Of a stretch of 64,000 bases of DNA, positions 12,800 to 23,894 are shown in pieces. Each line of letters opens with the position of its first letter. The stretch's first letter is position 1. Location: assembly GCA_043228905.1 (NCBI GenBank), contig JBHGNT010000006.1, positions 1,674,001 through 1,738,000 of the forward strand. The letters are read 5' to 3'. The translations under genes were made by a program, and so were the position numbers. Under the pieces are notes generated by a model, which was given only the letters and a program-made list of their open reading frames with translations, was not told the origin of the DNA and ran no database searches. The stretch comes from Azolla caroliniana (taxonomy: Eukaryota; Polypodiophyta).

Positions 12800-13783
12800 A
12801 GATGTGGTTGGATATGTCCTCACATTTTTACAAAGTATTGGGGGCTAGCATTTGCAACTTAATATTCAGTCCCCATCTTGCTAGTTCATCCTTAGTGTGC
12901 CTCTAGTAATCTATCGTCAATGTTCACATGCTTCGTAACATCACCTAATAGCCCCAATAGATATTTCAATCCCCATCTCTTGAACCATTTCATAATGTCA
13001 AACACCTAGGTAGACGAGAGGATTTTGCCCTAATTAGTTTTTTGTGCCTTGCATCCTATGCTCCAAGCAAGTTTTGGCAATCTATAATTAGACATATTCA
13101 TGACTTTGTGATATACTTGTATACTTTTTGCATTGGCAGTACCTATATGGCCAAGCACGTGTTTCTAATAGCATGACATGATATGATGTTGGGAATTTTA
13201 CCACCAATTTTCTATTTACGAACATTTTTTTGATTTTCTCAATTTCACTCCATGCACTAAGTGTGATAGTGTCACCCCACACTTTCACTCTATGAAGCAA
13301 CATTTGGACCGCCATCCAATTGAATACCACCAATATGACTTCTCATCAAAGGTATTGTTTACATTGATTCTTAAACATATAATAACTATTCCAATTTCCA
13401 ACACACTTGAAGTCTAGAGTGATCACTTACATTCCACATATATGTCAATGGGACAATAATACCAAGATATTTGAAGCTTTTCACCGTATATAACATCATC
13501 CCTTGAAGTCTACTTTGTTACATAATTAGTCATAGTGTAACTAAATGATTGACAATGGGGTGTTAAAGCTTGCTTGACCAAGTCCTTGTTTGTGATGATG
13601 TTCAACCCGTGAGCTAACCAAATGTTGCATGATAATGTTATTTAACTTGGTCATATGCAAGCTAACCATGATAATTCCATAGTTGGATAACAAAATTTTA
13701 TCGCCTTCTTTAATGATTGGTTTAATCCAATTCACGAGCCAATCTAAATCCTTGCTTGATAACTTGATATATGATAATTATTA

Positions 13784-14096
13784 GGGAAAAGTACTAGGAT
13801 ACCCCAGGAAGTTCGTCTATTTACTAGAATGCCCCTGGAAGTTCCAAATTTACCAAACTACCCCTATGTCCAAAAAATTACACTTTATAAAGTAATTATA
13901 CACTCAAATCTTTGGTAAATAGGGCTAGTTCGGGTCCATTTCTTCCATCTTTGGTAAATAGGGTTTGTAGATTTGAGTGTATAATTACTTTATAAAGTGT
14001 ATTTTTTTGGACATAAGGGTAGTTTGGTAAATTTGGAACTTCTAGGGGCATTCTGGTAAATAGAGGAACTTCCTGGGGTATCCTGGTACTTTTCCC
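13784..14096. mobile_element. Mutator-type hairpin MITE with 9-bp duplication
   Basis: The 313-bp element is almost entirely one inverted repeat: the left arm begins GGGAAAAGTACTAGGATACC and the right arm ends with its near-perfect complement. The arms run about 140 bp each with a short loop around 13920-13960. The 9-bp duplication TAATTATTA flanks it exactly (13775-13783 and 14097-14105), the size of Mutator-like elements. It has no coding capacity. Its transcript would fold into a long hairpin able to feed small-RNA pathways (inference). Confidence 0.88.
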
Positions 14097-14542
14097 TAAT
14101 TATTATCCTTTGGCGAGTTTAGTCTTGCCCATTCCAAGACATCACTTGTCATTAAAGTTGCATCCACCACTTTGCCATTAGAAATCATTCTTGTTTCTCT
14201 ATTAACACCTTCGATAGACACACATGAATTATATGGTGTTTCCATATTCAATGCCATATACATTATCCCATCATGCATACAAAGATTATGTTCACATTGT
14301 CCCATCTCTTCATCAGTGAGTTCTCCCATAATATCTTCTTTTTACCCTTTGAATTATCTCCATCCCAACTTTGATTGGAGTTTAAACATTTGCGTTTTCT
14401 TCCTTTTTTGCATTTGATAATATTATATCTTCTTTCTCCTCGCCATTCTTCAGTATTATATAATGTTACAACATTTTCATTTATATCTTTTATGATAATT
14501 GAACATTTTTTATAGGAGCCTTGCATTTTTCATCAAACCAAG

Positions 14543-16235
14543 TGTTACGGGCATGACCATATAATATCTGTGGTGAGAATGTATCGTAGTATTCTATACA
14601 CGTGGATAAAGTGTGAGGGTTAAACGGGAGTGTAAAGAAGGGGAGGATTACTTTTAATCCTCAGGGTTGAGACAACCCATTAGGCCAAGTGTGAACTTGC
14701 ATGGGGGCCTTGGGTCTCGCTATAAATATGAGGCCTAGCTACCCTCATTTCATCATCTCTTGACTACGTGGAAACTCCATTCTTGTGGTGGGTCAACTCT
14801 TGTAGCGAGCGTGCCAACACCAGGTACGACTCGACGCCACGACGGTGGTATGGGACGCCGATCGAGGCTCGAGTATGTCTCGATCCCTTCGCTCGGATCG
14901 CCACCCGACCACCCCCGATGAGGGTAGCTAGCCCTCATATTTATAGCCAAACCTAAGGCCCTCAAGCAAGTTCACACTTGGCCTAATGGGTTTTCTCAAC
15001 CTTGAGTATTAAAAGCAATCCTCCCCTTCTTTACACTCTCGTTTAACCCTCACACTTTATCCACGTTGTCGCGGTTATTCGCGCGTACATGTCGACTTGG
15101 GCGGGACCACGAGGGTCATGAACTAGGTAGTCGGATGGTGGAGGTCTCGCTCTCAACGAGCCTTGACCCTTTGGTTTTTCGCTCGCGTTAGTTTCCGGTT
15201 GAATTGGTTCGGTCTGGTTCCCAGCCGGATTGGTCCAGATCGGTTTCTGGATGGATCGGCTTGGATCGGTAAGACGATTGACCGTGAACAAGAACTCAAC
15301 TCAAATAGGTGAAAACAAAGAGGATTATACATGAATATATATATGCTACAAATGTTTTACAACGAATCGACTTACAACCCATGAATCTAATGGTTATTAC
15401 AAAACAATCGACTAAATACAACGAGTTAAGAAATGGGAACTGGCGAAGGCGAGTCAAGTGGGTGGTCAAGACCGCAATGTCCACTGTTGGTCATGCCCTG
15501 AAGATTGTGGAGTGTTCCCATGTCACACCATCCTCCCTTCTCGAACTGGCCGCCACACGAAACACTCTCCATCGAGGAGAGGAAGCCAAACCACCAAGTG
15601 CTGCCACCGGAATACCGAAGCGTCGTCGTTGTAGAAACCCCAAACCAAAGCCAAACTCTCACACGAAGAAAACCGAAACCCTAAATCTCCCACGAACTCT
15701 CACAAGATGAAGAACCAAAATGGAACACTAAACCTCCACTCAAGAAGAAGGAACCAAAACCCACAAGAAGAAGAAGACCTAAAATGAAACCCTAAAACGA
15801 AATAGGGTGAAGATGACCAAAGTAGAAACCCTAAGGGAAATAAGAAGAAGAGAAAACTCTCATACCCTAGATCTAAGTGGTATACCCTCCTAACTCAAAA
15901 TGGGCAACCCCTTTACAAGAGACCCCTCCCTTGTTTTATAGTCCAAGGAGGGAAGGACGTTACAATGTGGGACATATATTCCTCTTTTTCAAAGGAGATA
16001 GCTTGCCATGATTTTTGTAGGGGCACGTTAAACATCCTCATGTTCACACTCATTCCTCGATAACTCCCTTTTATTTTATACACATTTTCGAATGTACATG
16101 TGCACACGGTGCAGATTGCCAACTTTGCCCGTTCCATCCAGTTTTCTCACCATAGCTGGAAATCTTCACGACAACGTGTATAGAATACTACGGTACATTC
16201 TCACCACAATATATTATATGGTCATGCCCGTAACA
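14543..16235. mobile_element. Head-to-head inverted copies of one LTR
   Basis: The left arm (14543 to about 14895) is a plus-strand copy of the chromovirus LTR found at 60369-60794, starting TGTTACGGGCATGACC. The right arm (about 14900-15066 and 16178-16235) is the same LTR on the minus strand, ending GGTCATGCCCGTAACA. Both outer ends are therefore the U3 start of the LTR. The switch lies near 14894-14917, where the minus arm begins with the complement of the LTR block that the plus arm stops in, then skips to LTR position about 215. The flanks CCAAG (14538-14542) and CGAAG (16236-16240) look like a 5-bp duplication with one mismatch. A solo LTR (15067-16173) sits in the right arm. Confidence 0.75.
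15067..16173 (-). mobile_element. Solo LTR, ACGT-targeting family, copy 1
   Basis: Plus-strand ends are TGTCGCGGTTATTCGCGCG and AAATCTTCACGACA, which form TGTCG/CGACA termini. ACGT is duplicated exactly at 15063-15066 and 16174-16177. The unoccupied partner LTR at 14602-14605 has a single ACGT in the same context, proving a 4-bp duplication. Orientation is minus: a TTTTATAGTCC block near 15934 reads as a TATA box on the minus strand. AAACCCTAA telobox motifs lie at 15676, 15787 and 15827. No gene is present. Length is 1107 bp, longer than the other copies (658-845 bp net). Confidence 0.88.
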
Positions 16236-17250
16236 CGAAGCATTCCATAGAAACTTAGCATTCAATGTCAACCTACAAATGAACGATTAATATCCTACCT
16301 TCATGTTGACATCCTTCAATTGCTCCCAATTTGTTCACATCTTTACTACGGGAAGGGTTCATTTCATATAGATTAGCCTTTTGATCGCAAGGTTGCCGAA
16401 TGTTACTTTTTTCCTTTTGTCATGTAATGCATTGGACAATGTGCAAGTTTTTTGTTGCATTGTGCAAGTATAAAGGTTTGTGGTCCAAGTCTAGTGACAA
16501 TGGGCCAATTATGGATGAGACACCATGGATAAGTCACATTCTTCCACCACTACATAGTCAACTACACTTCCTCCTCCAGAGGTTGGGATTTGTCGTCGGA
16601 AAACCATGGTACCATTGAGTATCTTCAAGTTTGTGCAATTATGCTTGAGCGCAAGAAGCCTACCATGATTTGACATTATACAATTTTTTGAGTGATGTAC
16701 ATTGTCATCAATGTTTACATCTTGATAAGTTCTAACTCTAGCACTAAAATCTCCCACAAACTACCACTTTTCCAACCTTGTCATATGTAAAAATGTTAAC
16801 ACACACACCAAACAAAGGATCATCACAATCTAGCTCATATAAACGATAGTACTTGGATGCTTTATGAGGAATCTAACAACATGCCAAATCAAGTTGATCT
16901 TTACGAGTGTTACTTCCATACACATATATCTTTTGTGTTCATCACACTTAACATACTCTTATGTAGTTTTCCAAACCCTCAAGATAAACACACACAAATC
17001 TTGCTCGCCCAACATTACTTCTAATATGAGGTCATAACGATTTTATGATATAACCATCAATATTAGCAATACCTTTGGCTTCATGCTCCCAAATTTTAGC
17101 CAGAAACATAATATCTTTATCATAAGCGATATGACTTAATCTCAACCCCTTATTACGTGGATATCCTCGACATTTCCAAGACATGATTTTCAAACTTGAG
17201 GTAGTCCCATAGGTCATCGCTTGCTATGGATTTTGAGTTCCTTTTCGGAA

Positions 17251-17460
17251 TGCACTGTCTTTAGCCTTTGTACTCCTTTGGGTTGGATCTTCAGCTTCAA
17301 AGAATGTCGTATCTTTTAGGTAAACACTCCTACGATCTAAAACGATAACACATTTCCTATCATGTAAGAGTCTCCAAACAAAGGCTTTGGTACGATTCTC
17401 TCTATTTCTGATGTCTTTCGACCATATACCATAACATCACTCAAAGCAAAGGGAGAGACA
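17251..17460. other. Gene-proximal DNA, nothing recognised
   Basis: This lies between LINE remnants and the microsatellite upstream of the purine gene. No motif could be supported. Confidence 0.3.
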
Positions 17461-17897
17461 AGAGAGAGAGAGAGAAGATATATATATATATATATTAACG
17501 TCTTCTAAGGCCAAATTTGGCCCATCAAGATCAGAACAGGGCACACATGAATATACTCCGAGTCAAGGAGACTAGCAATCGGGCGGAGGGCCAAGAGTAT
17601 CTTTTAGCTGGGGCCGCTACGATCGAAAGACATGGTGTAGGAATGCCAACGGCGGATAATTTGTATGTATATGTCTTTGTTAAATATGCATGTATGTTTC
17701 ATTGTATATAATGCATATATGTGTGTGCGCATTATTCCTCTTCATTTTTGGTTCATGTTCTCCCCCCCTCCCCTGTTTCTCACTCTTCTCCCCTGTTTCT
17801 CTTCCCCTTTCTTTATTGAGGTATACTGACAAACCCTTCTTTTCTCTCTGTCTCTCTATCTGTGTTCCACTCCTCTTTCTCTCCCTGCATCATAGCT
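17461..17897 (+). promoter_or_regulatory. Upstream region and CT-rich leader of the purine gene
   Basis: An (AG)n tract followed by (TA)n lies at about 17461-17494. A TATATAATG stretch near 17704 is a possible TATA box. From about 17760 to 17890 the strand is strongly pyrimidine-rich with many CTCT/CCCTTT runs, as in many plant 5' leaders. An in-frame GTG-type extension upstream of the chosen ATG is not needed. The exact transcription start cannot be read from the sequence. Confidence 0.4.
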
Positions 17898-19772
17898 ATG
17901 GCGGCCATCACCACCACAACAGCAGCAGCAGCAACAACAATGAGGATGGATTCTGTCATCGCTTCCTCCCCCATAGACTGCACCATCTCTTTCTCTTCAA
18001 GCTTTCTTGTCAAGAAGCTCCCTTGGCTCCGCAACTCTTCTCGCAATCGTCGTCGTTTCAGAAGATGTCTTCAGTACAGTATCATAGCTCTCACTTCTTC
18101 ACACAGCGAAGACTCAACATCCTCTTCTTCCTCTTCCTCTTCTTCTTTGGCGGCAAAGAACCCTTTCTGGGGTCATGTGGCTAAAATAGCAGCCAGCCAA
18201 AAACCAAAGGAAGCAAACGAAGAAGAAGAAGAAGAAGAAGAAGAAGAACAGAGTTTAAGAGAGGAGTGTGGTGTGGTAGGAATCTATGGGGATGAAGAAG
18301 CGGGTAGGTTATGTTACCTTTCTCTCCATGCTTTACAACACCGAGGCCAAGAAGGGGCCGGGATTGTAACCTCAGATCAAAATACCCTCCACTCTGAAGT
18401 AGGCTTAGGGTTAGTCAGTGAAGTTTTCAACAACAAGAAGCTCGAGAATCTCCCGGGTGCCTCTGCGATTGGGCATGTCCGATACGCCACAGCAGGTTCC
18501 TCACTTGTTGAGAATGTCCAACCCTTTGTCTGTAGCTACCGCTTCGGGTCCCTGAGCATTGCCCATAATGGAAATCTTGTCAATTACAAGCACCTCCGCA
18601 TCCAACTCGAAGAGAGCGGTTCCATCTTTAACACATCGTCTGATACCGAAGTCATTCTCCATCTCATTGCCAAGTCGCATGAGCAGCATCTTCTCTTGAG
18701 GATCATGCATGCATGTGAGAAGATTGAGGGGGCCTACTCTCTTGTTTTCCTATCAGAAGATAAGCTCATAGCTGTGCGTGACCCTTACGGGTTCCGCCCC
18801 CTCGTGATCGGGAGACGGAGCAATGGTGCCATTGTGTTTGCATCAGAGACATGCGCGCTTGACCTAATCGAGGCGGAGTATATTCGAGAAGTGCACCCTG
18901 GTGAGATTGTTGTGGTAGATAAGGAAGGCATGACCTCTTCCTACCTCCTTGCCAGGCGCCAGAGACAGGCCTGCATATTTGAGCACATCTATTTCTCCAT
19001 GCCAAACTCGATCGTGTTTGGCCGCTCGGTTTACCAGTCCCGTTACACATTCGGACAAATCTTGGCTGAGGTGTCGCCAGTCGAGTGTGATGTTGTCATT
19101 GCAGTGCCCGATTCAGGTGTCGTCGCGGCCCTCGGTTATGCAGCGAAAATTGGTGTCCCCTTCCAACAAGGCTTGATAAGGTCTCATTATGTGGGGCGAA
19201 CGTTCATTGAGCCATCTCAAAAGATTCGTGACTTTGGGGTGAAGCTCAAGCTCTCCCCAGTACAAGCAGTTCTCGAGGGCAAGAGAGTTGTGGTTGTCGA
19301 TGATTCCATAGTCCGAGGCACCACGTCATCGAAAATTGTCAGGTTGCTTAAAGAGGTGGGTGCCACCGAGGTTCATATGAGGATAGCGAGCCCCCCTATC
19401 ATAGGGTCATGTTATTACGGTGTTGATACGCCGAGCACAGAAGAGCTGATATCATTCAAGAAAAATGTGGAAGAAACAAGGAAGTTTATTGGGGCAGATT
19501 CTCTGGCATTTCTTCCTCTGGAAAGATTGAGGGGGATGATGGGTGAAGAAGCCCCGACATTTTGTGATGCATGCTTTTCGGGTTCATATGCAGTACCGCC
19601 CACCGATCTTTTGAAAGAGAAAGGTCTCAATATCCCAGATGTGCTCATTGATGACCTCGATGTTGTTGTCGATACACGATTTGTTAGGGCTCCATGGGAG
19701 CAAACAGCAGGGGATAGAGAGGCTCCATGGGAGCAAACATCAGGGGATAGAGAAATCGCTGGAATTTCCTAG
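17898..19772 (+). CDS. ASE: Amidophosphoribosyltransferase, chloroplastic
   Basis: This enzyme commits PRPP to purine synthesis: it hydrolyses glutamine and makes 5-phosphoribosylamine, in plastids in plants. The 624-residue frame is intact and intronless, as in Arabidopsis ASE genes. Residues 1-123 hold a Ser/Arg-rich transit peptide, a poly-Ser run and a poly-Glu run. The mature class-II glutaminase would start at Cys124 (EECGVVGIYG), with HALQHRGQEGAGI, GHVRYATAGSS, AHNGNLVN and DPYGFRPL following. The phosphoribosyltransferase half has the PRPP loop VVVDDSIVRGTTS near residue 465. Cys359, Cys505, Cys556 and Cys559 match the four iron-sulfur ligands of the Bacillus-type enzyme. ATG 17898 was chosen because MAAITT follows the pyrimidine leader. 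The C terminus has a tandem 11-residue duplication (APWEQ..GDRE). The function call is secure. Confidence 0.97.
   Translation: MAAITTTTAAAATTMRMDSVIASSPIDCTISFSSSFLVKKLPWLRNSSRNRRRFRRCLQYSIIALTSSHSEDSTSSSSSSSSSLAAKNPFWGHVAKIAASQKPKEANEEEEEEEEEEQSLREECGVVGIYGDEEAGRLCYLSLHALQHRGQEGAGIVTSDQNTLHSEVGLGLVSEVFNNKKLENLPGASAIGHVRYATAGSSLVENVQPFVCSYRFGSLSIAHNGNLVNYKHLRIQLEESGSIFNTSSDTEVILHLIAKSHEQHLLLRIMHACEKIEGAYSLVFLSEDKLIAVRDPYGFRPLVIGRRSNGAIVFASETCALDLIEAEYIREVHPGEIVVVDKEGMTSSYLLARRQRQACIFEHIYFSMPNSIVFGRSVYQSRYTFGQILAEVSPVECDVVIAVPDSGVVAALGYAAKIGVPFQQGLIRSHYVGRTFIEPSQKIRDFGVKLKLSPVQAVLEGKRVVVVDDSIVRGTTSSKIVRLLKEVGATEVHMRIASPPIIGSCYYGVDTPSTEELISFKKNVEETRKFIGADSLAFLPLERLRGMMGEEAPTFCDACFSGSYAVPPTDLLKEKGLNIPDVLIDDLDVVVDTRFVRAPWEQTAGDREAPWEQTSGDREIAGIS
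19690..19755 (+). repeat. 33-bp tandem duplication at the end of the purine gene
   Basis: GCTCCATGGGAGCAAACA and the following GCAGGGGATAGAGAG block occur twice in direct tandem with two differences. The frame is kept and 11 residues (APWEQTAGDRE / APWEQTSGDRE) are repeated just before the stop. Confidence 0.9.
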
Positions 19773-21360
19773 TTCTCACATTCTAGGAATCTTTCTATGG
19801 GTCAGTTTTAGTTGCTTTTACTTGTTTGGGGAACCTAACTCAGCTCTTATGAGAAGTTGTATTCTTGGAGAGTGCAATAGCTCTTCTGAGAAGTTTTACC
19901 AATCAAATAGAAATCATATAGTGTGCTCCTTTTATTTCAAAATAGTGTCTGCATCGAAATGCAATGCTAGTTCTGATCAATGAACAATGTATCAAAACGG
20001 ATTATCATGTTAGGTTTTATGATTTGATTGTTCGGCAAATTGTTTCTTCTATGTGAAAGCAAGGATTGTGCTTGCAATATAATGTATATAACAAATGCTC
20101 AAACAACAAGAGATCATAAATGTTCGTACTTGCTTTCGGGTGCTTGATTATGTTAATGTCGTGTATATGCAATAATGTTCGTCCTTGGTCATTTTCTTTA
20201 TTGCAAATTTCAGGAGGAACTTGTGTTGAGTCTATGATGTTACACTGAAAGGATCAAACATTCTATTTTTTGAATGCCAAGCATTGCTTGTGTTTGCATT
20301 AAAAGGAAACCAGTTAGTTCCATCTCGGTATCAAATAGTTTAGTTCTCTGTGAAATACTGCCATTCTAAGCTTGACCTTGCACAGATTGAATGAATGGTG
20401 AGTTTTGGCTATGAAATACATGCCACTCCAATTTTCAAAGTTAATAGAGAACCTTGTTATGAGTCTTATGTAACAGGTAGTAATCAAAGATATAAAAGCT
20501 TGGTCATGTTCTTTATGAGAAAAGGGTCAATGATATGATATAAGTTTGTTAACCAAATATACAAAACATTGTATACATGATCTATGCAACTAAAACATCT
20601 TGTATACATCTCTATAACAAGGCATTCATATCTTCTTTCAAATACTACCCAAGGTTTAGCTTGTTGTTTAGGTCATGACTCGATTCGTCTTTACCTTCTT
20701 TGGACCAAGAATTCTCCTTGCCTAAATAGTGTGTTATCATTGCTTGCTTGGGAAAAGAAAGTGATTGTCCTCTCATAAGCCCCATGTCACCCACAGCTTA
20801 GTTGTTACATAACCGTTATGTTTAGGTACTTAATCTATTTATAACTTTACCCTCTCTACTGGATTTTATATATCTCTCACTAGATGGCCAACAAAAATCA
20901 ACCATATAACTATGAAATGACAATAACCAACAGTCTAGAGGTTCCCCCACCCCTTTTATTCACATGACCCTAATCCTCTCTCACCCTTTACCTCCCTTTC
21001 CCCTATTCTACGATAGCCATCAAACCCCTTTCCACACTCACACCCATGCGCCGCCCCCTCACCTAATTAGCCTAACCCGCCCCCTTCTTACACTTAGGTC
21101 TTTAAACATAGTTGGCTTTCTAAATTGCCATTTATACCAAAGGTCTTCAATTGGACATTAATGATTGGAGCTTCGATCTAAAAAGATGTGAACAAACAAC
21201 AAGCAAGTGCTTCTTTTGCATTGTTCAAGTAGAAGATAGGACTCATCGCTTCCTATCATGTTCGATTGCTTGTAAGATTTGGTGTTACATTTCTTAGATT
21301 TGGGAAGTATCGCGTTATTATTTGACACCAAGATAAAGTTGTTTGTACAATTCACGTAGT
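19773..21360. other. 3' flank of the purine gene and intergenic DNA
   Basis: AT-rich, with no coding signal. A 3' untranslated region must begin here; AATGAACAATG- and ATATAATG-like stretches near 19980 and 20082 are possible but weak polyadenylation signals. Confidence 0.35.
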
Positions 21361-22300
21361 TTTTTTTCCAAAAAAAACTCCTTCCATTGGTTATAAAATT
21401 TTATAGATGAGAGTGTTATATACAAATCCTTGTAGGATGTGATAGTTTTATCTTATGTGGATGGTCGCTGACTCAAGAAAGGGAGAGGACGACTACTGTT
21501 GGATGAAGGCTAGTTGTTGTCTTTCAACTCCATCGGATTCGCTTGTGAGGCCATCGTATTGGCTCTTTAGAGTGGCTACAACTTCACTCCATATCTATGC
21601 ATTAACATTACTGGGTGTACAATTTGGTTGGAGAAGACCCGTCTACACAATTGTTTCCATACAATCAAAAGTATTATTGGGTTGACTAATTCCAACACAA
21701 CTTGAGATTTGGCATTAATAGGAGTTGAGTGGATATTGTCGATGGTGGAAAAAAAAACCTCATGTGTTTTTATCACCAAAGTCATCCCCTCCTCTTGACA
21801 TTCATACTTGTCAACTGGGGCATGCCATGATAACTAACATACATTTCCTCACTTGATTGTGCCATGCACCTGGCATAATTGCAATAGGTGGCCAACCCCC
21901 CGCCATATTCAATGGGTCTCTGGGCAATCCCATAGAGCGTGTCAGATTGATTCTATAGCATTTGGGCATGCTACACAATTAGGAGAGCTAAAGGTTCCCA
22001 TGCTGTTATGCTATAACCGGTAGTGATTTATGCATTAATAGCCATTAGAAGGTGGTAATTCGCCTAGCGTGTTGTTGTTTCTAGATTTTTTGCCAGAACA
22101 TAGTGATAATTGTATGAGTAACATGATATGTGTGCCATCCTTTATAGCAGCCGGCTCTCGGTCGGTTTTTGAGCGGCTAAAATGTGGTGACCCAATCTAG
22201 TCGTGAATTGGAAGGAAGGGATGGCTTGACCCACATAAGGATTGCGCCATGTCAATCGCAAAGGGTCCCAACTGACATTACATAGCTATGTGTTTTCTCC
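21361..22300 (-). mobile_element. LINE tail, minus strand, copy B
   Basis: It begins with a T-run, CC, an A-run and CTCCTTCCATTGGTTATAAA, the 3' end of the LINE family. The body aligns by eye with 35782-36384 followed by 38681-39000, sharing GGATTGCGCCATG and AATCTAGTCGTGAATTG. A minus-strand peptide (21576-21785) has PIILLIVWKQLCRRVFSN, as downstream of plant LINE polymerases. This copy lacks the hAT of copy A and the TIR element of copy C, so it provides empty target sites for both (near 21450 and 21975). Confidence 0.7.
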
Positions 22301-23648
22301 ATAACTTACTAGCACCAATGTGGAACTTAGATTTTAGATAGGTAGATCATTTTGGTAGAAATTGACTAGTACCAAGAAAAATTAGAGATAAAAAAGATGG
22401 ATACAATGTATGTCCATTATACATAACTTTCACATATTTGGGAAAGATTCACACATACTTAATACATTGCCTTATTTGGCAGAGTTCCGCAAAGTTGATC
22501 AAATTGTCATTATGAATTATATTTAAAGACAGTTTCTTCCTAGTGACTTGTGATTGATGATGTAGAGAGGGTGCATTGCTATCCATCCATTAAAACATTA
22601 AAAATGACAAAATTGTACTATGATCCAAAGCAACAACACCCGTGCCCCCCCAAAAAAAGCACAACAAGGGTTAGCCTTGTCATCTCTATTCTTTTCGTTG
22701 TTTGCACGACCTTGTAATAATGCCTCTACTATAATAAGTGGCAATGCATTGTAAAATTTCGGAACAACTTTCAAATGACTTTGCCTTTCAAATTTAGTGT
22801 CAACAAATATGGACCAAATTTGATTTTTTTAAATGTTATTCTACCCGTTGCCTTAATGATTCATTAGGTAACAGTAAGTTCACCAATTTTTTCAATGTTA
22901 TTATCTAATAAAAACTCTAGACAATTTATATGCAAATAGATCATGGTTGGTCCAAAATATCTAGACAAGGTATGTCAGGGTATTATTTCAGCCTTACGAC
23001 TCTTTAGTTTTCATAAATGAAAACTAAGGCATTGTTGAGAAATGTGAAAAGTAATTATATATAGCCACCAATTGACAACACATTATTTTTACGAGAACTG
23101 AAATTGCATTTACATAGCAAACTAGCTAATGATAAATTGTTTTAGTTCTTCCTTATTATGGATATGAACAAATTTGCTTTTTAGAGGAATAAATCTACTT
23201 TATTTAAAGGTACACAAGTTGGCATGTAAAGCTACTTTTTTCTGTGTGCTAGTCCAACAAATTCTCCCATGGATGATGATGCTTGTTGATATGTCAATAC
23301 GCTTTGATCTCTTGCTTTTGGTAATTGGGAACCCATTAGTAGGATTATGTTTTCAATAATTTTAATGGTGAAGCATTAAAATGTGTTCCTTTAGTACTAA
23401 ATTGATCAAATGTTGGAAGTTAGTTCCACAAAACCTTTGAGAAATGGTAGAGGAACAAATGTTGATAGCTCCATGATATTCAAGAATCTCTATTGGAGCT
23501 CTCATTTTGATAAACCTCTAGCTCTCATTTTGATAAACGAAGTGTTAATTTCATTTGTTTTGTGGTCAATTATGTTGTACGTGTTCCGAACTTTCAACAT
23601 GCAATTGAACGATACAATATTGGTCCTTGCCAAAAATAGATTTCGTAA
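22301..23648. other. AT-rich intergenic DNA with possible LINE debris
   Basis: No clear domain. The plus frame 23410-23679 (VDSSMIFKNLYWSSHFDKPLA and on) looks like decayed LINE coding sequence and continues beyond the insertion at 23662-23881. Confidence in that assignment is low. Confidence 0.35.
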
Positions 23649-23661
23649 AGATATATGGAGT

Positions 23662-23881
23662 GGAGGACATCTATGCTGAATTCGGGTTGTATGAGGCTCA
23701 CATGGAGAGTATGTGTTTGGGTAATGCTATGCTCATCGAATGATGTGGTGTTTTTGTTGTTTCCTCTACACATATTGTTTTCTTTTGACATGCAAGGTGG
23801 CATGTAAGATATGAGTTGTATATTATCCTATGTACATTGCCTTAACTAATGGAAGTAGTTTTTTTTTTTTAAAGAAGAAGA
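23662..23881 (+). mobile_element. Short 5'-truncated LINE insertion with 13-bp duplication
   Basis: A perfect 13-bp direct repeat, AGATATATGGAGT, flanks the segment (23649-23661 and 23882-23894). The insert ends TTAACTAATGGAAGTAG followed by a T-run and AAAGAAGAA. It shares its body with the LINE tail at 8066-8275. At 220 bp it is extreme 5' truncation, normal for LINEs. Confidence 0.85.
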
Positions 23882-23894
23882 AGATATATGGAGT

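Larger units (their letters stand above)
12800..17250 (-). mobile_element. LINE copy, decayed, interrupted twice
   Basis: Minus-strand remnants run from an endonuclease start near 17217 (IMSWKCRG), through GDFSAR and GGGSVVDYVVV (16509-16757), to a reverse transcriptase N-terminal block with PIIKEGDKILLSNYGIIMV (13541-13735). A distal segment, WGDTITLSAWSEIEKIKKMF (13088-13333), is typical downstream of plant LINE polymerases. A MITE at 13784-14096 and an LTR palindrome at 14543-16235 are inserted in it. Removing the MITE and one duplication copy rejoins LINE sequence. The element is dead. Confidence 0.75.
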
